Assembly (NCBI RefSeq): GCF_018294505.1
Contig: NC_057798.1
Location: 372,624,081-372,688,080, forward strand
Source of the DNA: Triticum aestivum
Lineage: Eukaryota; Streptophyta; Magnoliopsida; Poales; Poaceae
Length of the DNA stretch: 64,000 bases
Direction: 5' to 3'
Shown piece after piece: positions 60,168 through 64,000 of the stretch; position 1 is the first letter of the stretch, and each line of letters starts with the position of its first letter. The position numbers and the translations under genes are program-made. The notes beneath the pieces were generated by a model, which made no database searches, was not told the DNA's origin, and saw nothing but the letters and a program-made list of their open reading frames with translations.

Positions 60168-60640
60168 TGTCGGTGTCAAAATCGGCGGATCTCGGGTAGG
60201 GGGTCCCGAACTGTGCGTCTAGGCGGATGGTAATAGGAGACAAGGGACACGATGTTTTTACCTAGGTTCCGGCCCTCCCGATGGAGGTAAAACCCTACTC
60301 CTGCTTGATTGATATTGATGATATGGGTAGTACAAGAGTGGATCTACCATGAGATCAAGGAGGCTAAACCCTAGAAGCTAGCCTATGGTATGATTGTTGT
60401 TCGTCCTATGGACTAAAACCCTCCGGTTTATATAGACACCGGAGAGGGCTAGGGTTACACAGAGTCGGTTACAATGGTAGGAGATCTACATATCCGTATT
60501 GCCAAGCTTGCCTTCCACGCCAAGGAAAGTCCCATCCGGACACGGGACGAAGTCTTCAATCTTGTATCTTCATAGTCTTGGAGTCCGGCCAATGATGATA
60601 GTTCAGCTATCCGGACACCCCCTAGTCCAGGACTCCCTCA
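60168..60640 (-). repeat. Gypsy element 5' LTR
   Basis: 473 bp. On the minus strand a TATA box (CTATATAAACC) lies near 60425-60437, giving a likely gag-pol promoter. Confidence 0.95.
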
Positions 60641-60645
60641 GTTAC
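60641..60645. repeat. Target-site duplication of the Gypsy element (right copy)
   Basis: GTTAC, identical to 38900-38904. Confidence 0.92.
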
Positions 60646-61014
60646 TGTCTTTGCAACAGAACTTCTGAACTCAGGGAAGAAACAGAGTAACACTTTACGC
60701 AACAGCTGAAACACAACTACTTGAGACAACTTGCCAAATTCTCAATGTTTTTCTGGTCTACCATCCATCCGAATGAACTACAAATTGGCCAAAGCTCATG
60801 CGATCTGCTAAAAATATTCGAGTTTATTAGAAGTTATGCATGAGTTCTAGATTTAGGGTGTTCTTTCTAAAAGGTTGTGTACTTGTGTTGTTCATTTCAT
60901 CGTTGTAAGTCTGTTGTTGCCGTAATTAATTAACAGAGTTGATGCCACACGTTAAAAGAACACGTTCATTTGCATTATATTCATGGAGAGCTCTAGATGT
61001 GGGGTGCTTTTATA
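60646..61014. other. Unassigned flank
   Basis: About 370 bp, originally about 230 bp downstream of the AAP stop. I see no gene or repeat in it. Confidence 0.6.
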
Positions 61015-61214
61015 TGTTGGTAACTATAGAGAAACAACAGGATGCAACACACTTTGATTAATCATATGCCGCAACATATATAAAGTACAAGAGGCGGCTA
61101 ATATCTCAACGGTATCCTCAATACAAAGAAGGGGTCAGGAGATATGGCATGCTAGGAAAGAATATGAACAAATCATAACATGCCTAATGTACATGCAATA
61201 TAAATCATATTCAC
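61015..61214 (-). repeat. Possible 3' LTR of the Copia fragment
   Basis: Bounded by TG and CA and preceded by a clear purine tract. It contains a TATA-like TTTATATATG. The other LTR is not in the window, so the left border is a guess. Confidence 0.4.
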
Positions 61215-61227
61215 CCCCTCCCCCTTG

Positions 61228-62059
61228 GCAGTCGAAGCGTCGAGTCTGGTGATGCAAAACTGGACCGGAACTCCTCAAAGGTGGACATCGGCAAGCCTTT
61301 TGTCATGATATCCGTGAATTGTTGCGTTGTGGGAACGCTAAGAACTCAAGCCTTCCCAAGGGCCACCTATTCGCGAACAAAATGAATATCCAGCTCGATG
61401 TGCTTGGTGCGGCTACAATGGACCGGATTAGCAGAGAGGTAGACGGCAGATACGTTATCGCAATAGGTAACAGTGGCTTTGTGAACGGGGTGACAAAGCT
61501 CATGCAAAAGTTGTTGAAGCCACGTGCACTCAGCAACGGTGTTGGCCATGCCACGATACTCTGCCTCGATGCTCGATCGCGAAACCATGGGTTGTCGCTT
61601 GGGTGACAACCAAATGAGGGATGGTCCAAGAAACACACAGTATCCAGACATAGAGCGGCAAGTGTTCGGATAGTCAGTCCAATCAGCATCCGAGTAAGTG
61701 ACAATGTCAGTGGAGGGCGACCCCTGCAAGGTGATGCCGAGATCCATGTGTCCACGGATGTACCGGAGAATCCGCTTCACCAAGGACCAATGAGCATCGC
61801 GAGGAGCATGCATATGAAGGCACACCTGCTAAACAACATCCTGCAACTCAAGACAAGTGAGCTTCAAGTACTGCAAGGCACCAATGATGGACATGTAGAA
61901 GGTGGCATCTGAAGCTAGAGATCCATCAGTAGCAGAGAGCTTGGCCTTAGTATCCACGGGCGTAGTCGCCGGCTTGCAATTAAGCAGGCGGGCGCGGTCA
62001 AGTAGCTCATGATCATACTTCCGCCAGTGGTGGAAGAAGCCATCCACATGCCGTACCAC
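61228..62059 (-). pseudogene. Copia pol fragment: end of RT and RNase H
   Basis: Copia order: HELLDRARLLNCKPATTPVD and a GALQYL segment, a frame break near 61825, then RNase H (TYSDADWTDYPNTCRSMSGY, SSIEAEYRGMANTVAECTWL, VTYCDNVSAVYLS, TKHIELDIHFVRE) with Asp-Glu-Asp catalytic residues. A second frame change near 61340-61370 precedes the C-terminal FTDIMTKGLP-like end. No RT catalytic box lies within the window. The fragment is non-functional. Confidence 0.88.
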
Positions 62060-62409
62060 TGAAAGTGCAACTAATCCATGGATGGTTTTGGTAATTCATA
62101 ACAACATATAGCTCACTGAACTAATATCCATTCAAGTTAAATATTTTCAGAACGTTCAATGATTGGCATGGCATGGACTAGAGATGTGGACCCCTCAAAA
62201 TGCTAAGGACAAAGATTGGCAAAAGCTCAAGACTCTTCATTTTCATTTTAGTGATCCAAGATCACATTGAGTACATAGGAAAGCAAATACTATTAAAAGG
62301 GGATGAGGTGTTGCTTAATGGTCTACTTGCTCAAAGTGCTTAGTGATATTTCTCCAAAACCCTCAGCCACTTTCACATTTCCACATTTGTTCAAAACCTA
62401 AAGTCAAAC

Positions 62410-62773
62410 TCGGCCCCACCGATTTGATCTATACGGTGCCACCGAGTTCATTTAACCTAGACAATTCGGTCTCACCGATAGGTATCTCGGTCATCGAGAT
62501 GGCCTTGCAAACTCTCTGTTGTCTTTTGTAATTATTTCGGCCTCACCAAAATGTGCAATCGGTCCCACCGAGTTTGCTTGGCCAACTCTCTGTTTGCTCA
62601 TTGCTGAAATCGGTCTCACCGAGTTCATGCAATCAGTCTCACTGAGATGGGGTTTTGCCCTAACCCTAGCACATCGGTCCCACCGAGTTGATCATGCCGG
62701 TCCCACCGAGATTCCTAACGTTCACCTTTTAAACTGAATCGGTCTCACCAAGTTCTTCTATTCGGTCTGACCG
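62410..62773. repeat. Array of about 12 TCGGTNNNACCGA palindromes
   Basis: Copies of CGGTCTCACCG or variants at about 62410, 62434, 62467, 62488, 62538, 62560, 62611, 62634, 62675, 62698, 62740 and 62763. Each is a 4-5-bp inverted repeat around a 3-base centre, often followed by AGTT. Spacing is irregular (about 20-65 bp). Confidence 0.9.
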
Positions 62774-62815
62774 AGTTGGGTCAAATGTGTGTAACGGTTG
62801 GATTTTGTGTGGAGG

Positions 62816-62826
62816 CTATATATACC
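62816..62826 (+). promoter_or_regulatory. TATA box of the last Copia LTR
   Basis: CTATATATACC, about 45 bp after the palindrome array. Transcription would begin near 62850. Confidence 0.7.
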
Positions 62827-63618
62827 CCTCCACCCCTTCTCCATTCAAGAGAGAGCCATCAGAACGTGCCTACACTTCCACTACTCATTCTCTGAGAGAG
62901 AACCACCTACTCATGTGTTGAGACCAAGACATTCCAATCCAACCACAAGAATCTTGATCTATAGCCTTCCCCAAGTTGCTTTCCACTCAAATCATCTTTC
63001 CACCATAGCCAAATCTATGAGAGAGAGTTGAGTGTTGGGGAGACTATCATTTGAAGCACAAGATAAAGAAGTTCATCATCATCACACCATCTATTAACTT
63101 TTGGAGAGTGGTGTCTTCTAGATTGGTTAGGTGTCACTTGAGAGCCTCCGACAAGATTGTGGAGTTGAACCAAGGAGTTTGTAAGGGCAAGGAGATCGCC
63201 TACTTCGTGAAGATCTACCCGAGTGAGGCAAGTCCTTCGTGGGCGATGGCCATGGTGGGATAGAAGGTTGCTTCTTCATGGACCCTTTGTGGGTGGAGTC
63301 CTCCGTAGACTCGCGCAACCGTTACCGTTCGTGGTTTGAAGTCTCTATCAACATGGATGTACGATAGCACCACCTATAAGAACCACAGAAAAAATCTCCG
63401 TGTCTACATTACCTTTGCCTTGTCCAAACACTTACTTTTACCTTCATATGCAATGTTTTACTTTCCGCTGCTACACTTTTAGAATTGCATGTGTAGGTTG
63501 ATTGCTTGACTTGTGCTAAGTTGCTAAAATCTGCCAAGACATAAAATTGGGAAAAGACTAGATTTTTAGTTGGTCAAGCAGTCTAATCACCCCCTAGACC
63601 TACTTTCGATCCTACAAG

Positions 63619-63630
63619 TGGCATCAGAGC
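63619..63630 (+). other. Primer-binding site of the last Copia element
   Basis: TGGCATCAGAGC, two bases after the LTR, close to the initiator tRNA-Met type. Confidence 0.85.
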
Positions 63631-63703
63631 TTTGGTCTCCATTTGCCTTGATTTCCATAGCTTTGGTGATCATAGCCTTGGTTTCACAACCTAGGAGAAT
63701 ACG

Positions 63704-64000
63704 GTGTCTAGTGAGGGAAATTACCACCGTAGACGTCCTTACTTTGATGGTACTAATTTTGCTAGTTGGAAGCATAAGATGAAATGCATATTCTTTCTCA
63801 TAACCCCGTCGTTTGGGCTATTGTGTGTATTGGCTTGCAAGGTGAATACTTCGAGGATGGGAGAGAACCGGATCGTGAAGTGTCCGCGGAAGAATTGAAG
63901 ATGTTGCAATACAATGCTCAAGCTTGCGATATTATTTTCAACAGATTGTGCCCCAAAGAATTCAACAAAATTAGCCGTCTTGAGAATGCAAAGGAAAATT
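63704..64000 (+). pseudogene. Copia gag, N-terminal part (incomplete)
   Basis: UBN2/DUF4219-type gag, the capsid-like protein of plant Copia elements. It begins SSEGNYHRRRPYFDGTNFAS and WKHKMKCIFF, then shifts frame near 63800 and goes on as WAIVCIGLQGEYFEDGREPD and NRLCPKEFNKISRLENAKEN to the window end. The expected start codon is GTG at 63704, probably a mutated ATG. Two lesions within the first 100 codons suggest a dead copy. Confidence 0.8.

Larger units (their letters stand above)
38905..60640 (-). mobile_element. Gypsy LTR retrotransposon with antisense ORF (Fatima-like, tentative), split by large-LTR element 2 and a MITE
   Basis: Both LTRs are exactly 473 bp and the 5-bp TSD GTTAC is perfect. 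On the minus strand the order is 5' LTR (60168-60640), primer site, gag-protease, RT, RNase H, integrase, an antisense ORF on the plus strand, purine tract and 3' LTR. Fifteen differences between the LTRs (3.2% by eye) give about 1.2 million years at 1.3e-8. Removal of the nested 11.6-kb element and the 82-bp MITE leaves about 10 kb. The position of the antisense ORF fits the Tat-like Gypsy lineage. The Fatima name is recollection of the LTR ends and needs a TREP search. Confidence 0.92.
61015..62059 (-). mobile_element. Copia element fragment (3' part)
   Basis: The right-hand end of pol, a purine tract (AAGGGGGAGGGGG complement near 61215-61227) and possibly a short 3' LTR at 61015-61214 (TGAATATGATT... 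to ...TACCAACA on the minus strand, about 200 bp). The 5' part is absent. It is cut at 62060 by the next Copia element and may continue beyond the window. Confidence 0.7.
62060..63616 (+). repeat. 5' LTR of the last Copia element
   Basis: About 1557 bp from TGAAAGTGCAACTAATCC to GATCCTACA. A TATA box, CTATATATACC, lies at 62816-62826. An array of short palindromes lies just upstream (62410-62773). Confidence 0.82.
62060..64000 (+). mobile_element. Copia LTR retrotransposon, 5' end (continues past the window)
   Basis: 5' LTR, primer site and the beginning of gag on the plus strand. The probable left duplication is ACCAC at 62055-62059, but its partner is outside the window. The family is unnamed here. 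Confidence 0.85.

Noticed and set aside
62405..62780. CRISPR-like array
   Set aside because: The repeats are only about 11-13 bp, variable and irregularly spaced, within an LTR of a plant retrotransposon.

Overview
The window looks like a Triticeae (wheat, Aegilops or barley type) chromosome arm. One intact intron-containing host gene sits in a deep nest of retrotransposons. The evidence is BARE/Angela-type Copia LTRs, large-LTR non-coding retrotransposons, a Gypsy element with an antisense ORF, L1-type plant LINEs with CCHC ORF1 and endonuclease/RT ORF2, and Stowaway MITEs. No bacterial-type features, CRISPR arrays, tRNA or rRNA genes were seen.

Layout: (1) 1-906, unassigned GC-rich flank. 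(2) 921-16110, LINE-1 on the minus strand with a 14-bp target-site duplication (TSD), split by a complete Angela/BARE-like Copia element at 6322-14922 (TSD CACGC). (3) 16154-20660, the gene island: a six-exon amino-acid permease (AAP family, 483 aa, plus strand, CDS 16569-20465). (4) 20661-38863, LINE-2 on the minus strand (TSD CTACATGTT), split by an 11.6-kb large-LTR element on the plus strand (23157-34774). (5) 38905-60640, a Gypsy element on the minus strand (TSD GTTAC). It carries a spliced-looking antisense ORF at its 3' end and is split in pol by a second 11.6-kb large-LTR element on the minus strand (44421-56068, TSD GCTTT) and an 82-bp Stowaway MITE. (6) 60646-61014, short unassigned flank. 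(7) 61015-62059, 3' part of a Copia element on the minus strand. (8) 62060-64000, 5' LTR and start of gag of another Copia element on the plus strand, cut by the window end.

Removing the insertions with one TSD copy each leaves a simple ancestral locus: flank, AAP gene, flank. The two LINEs come to about 6.58 kb each, which supports the reconstruction. LTR differences counted by eye are about 0.7% (Angela), 1-2% (large-LTR element 1) and 3.2% (Gypsy), so the nested elements are younger than their hosts. Nearly all element proteins are broken by stops or frameshifts. The AAP gene is the only ORF set that looks functional. I found no previously undescribed gene system. The most unusual structures are the antisense multi-exon ORF in the Gypsy element, the array of short palindromes in the last Copia LTR, and the young Angela copy with a long-dead pol.
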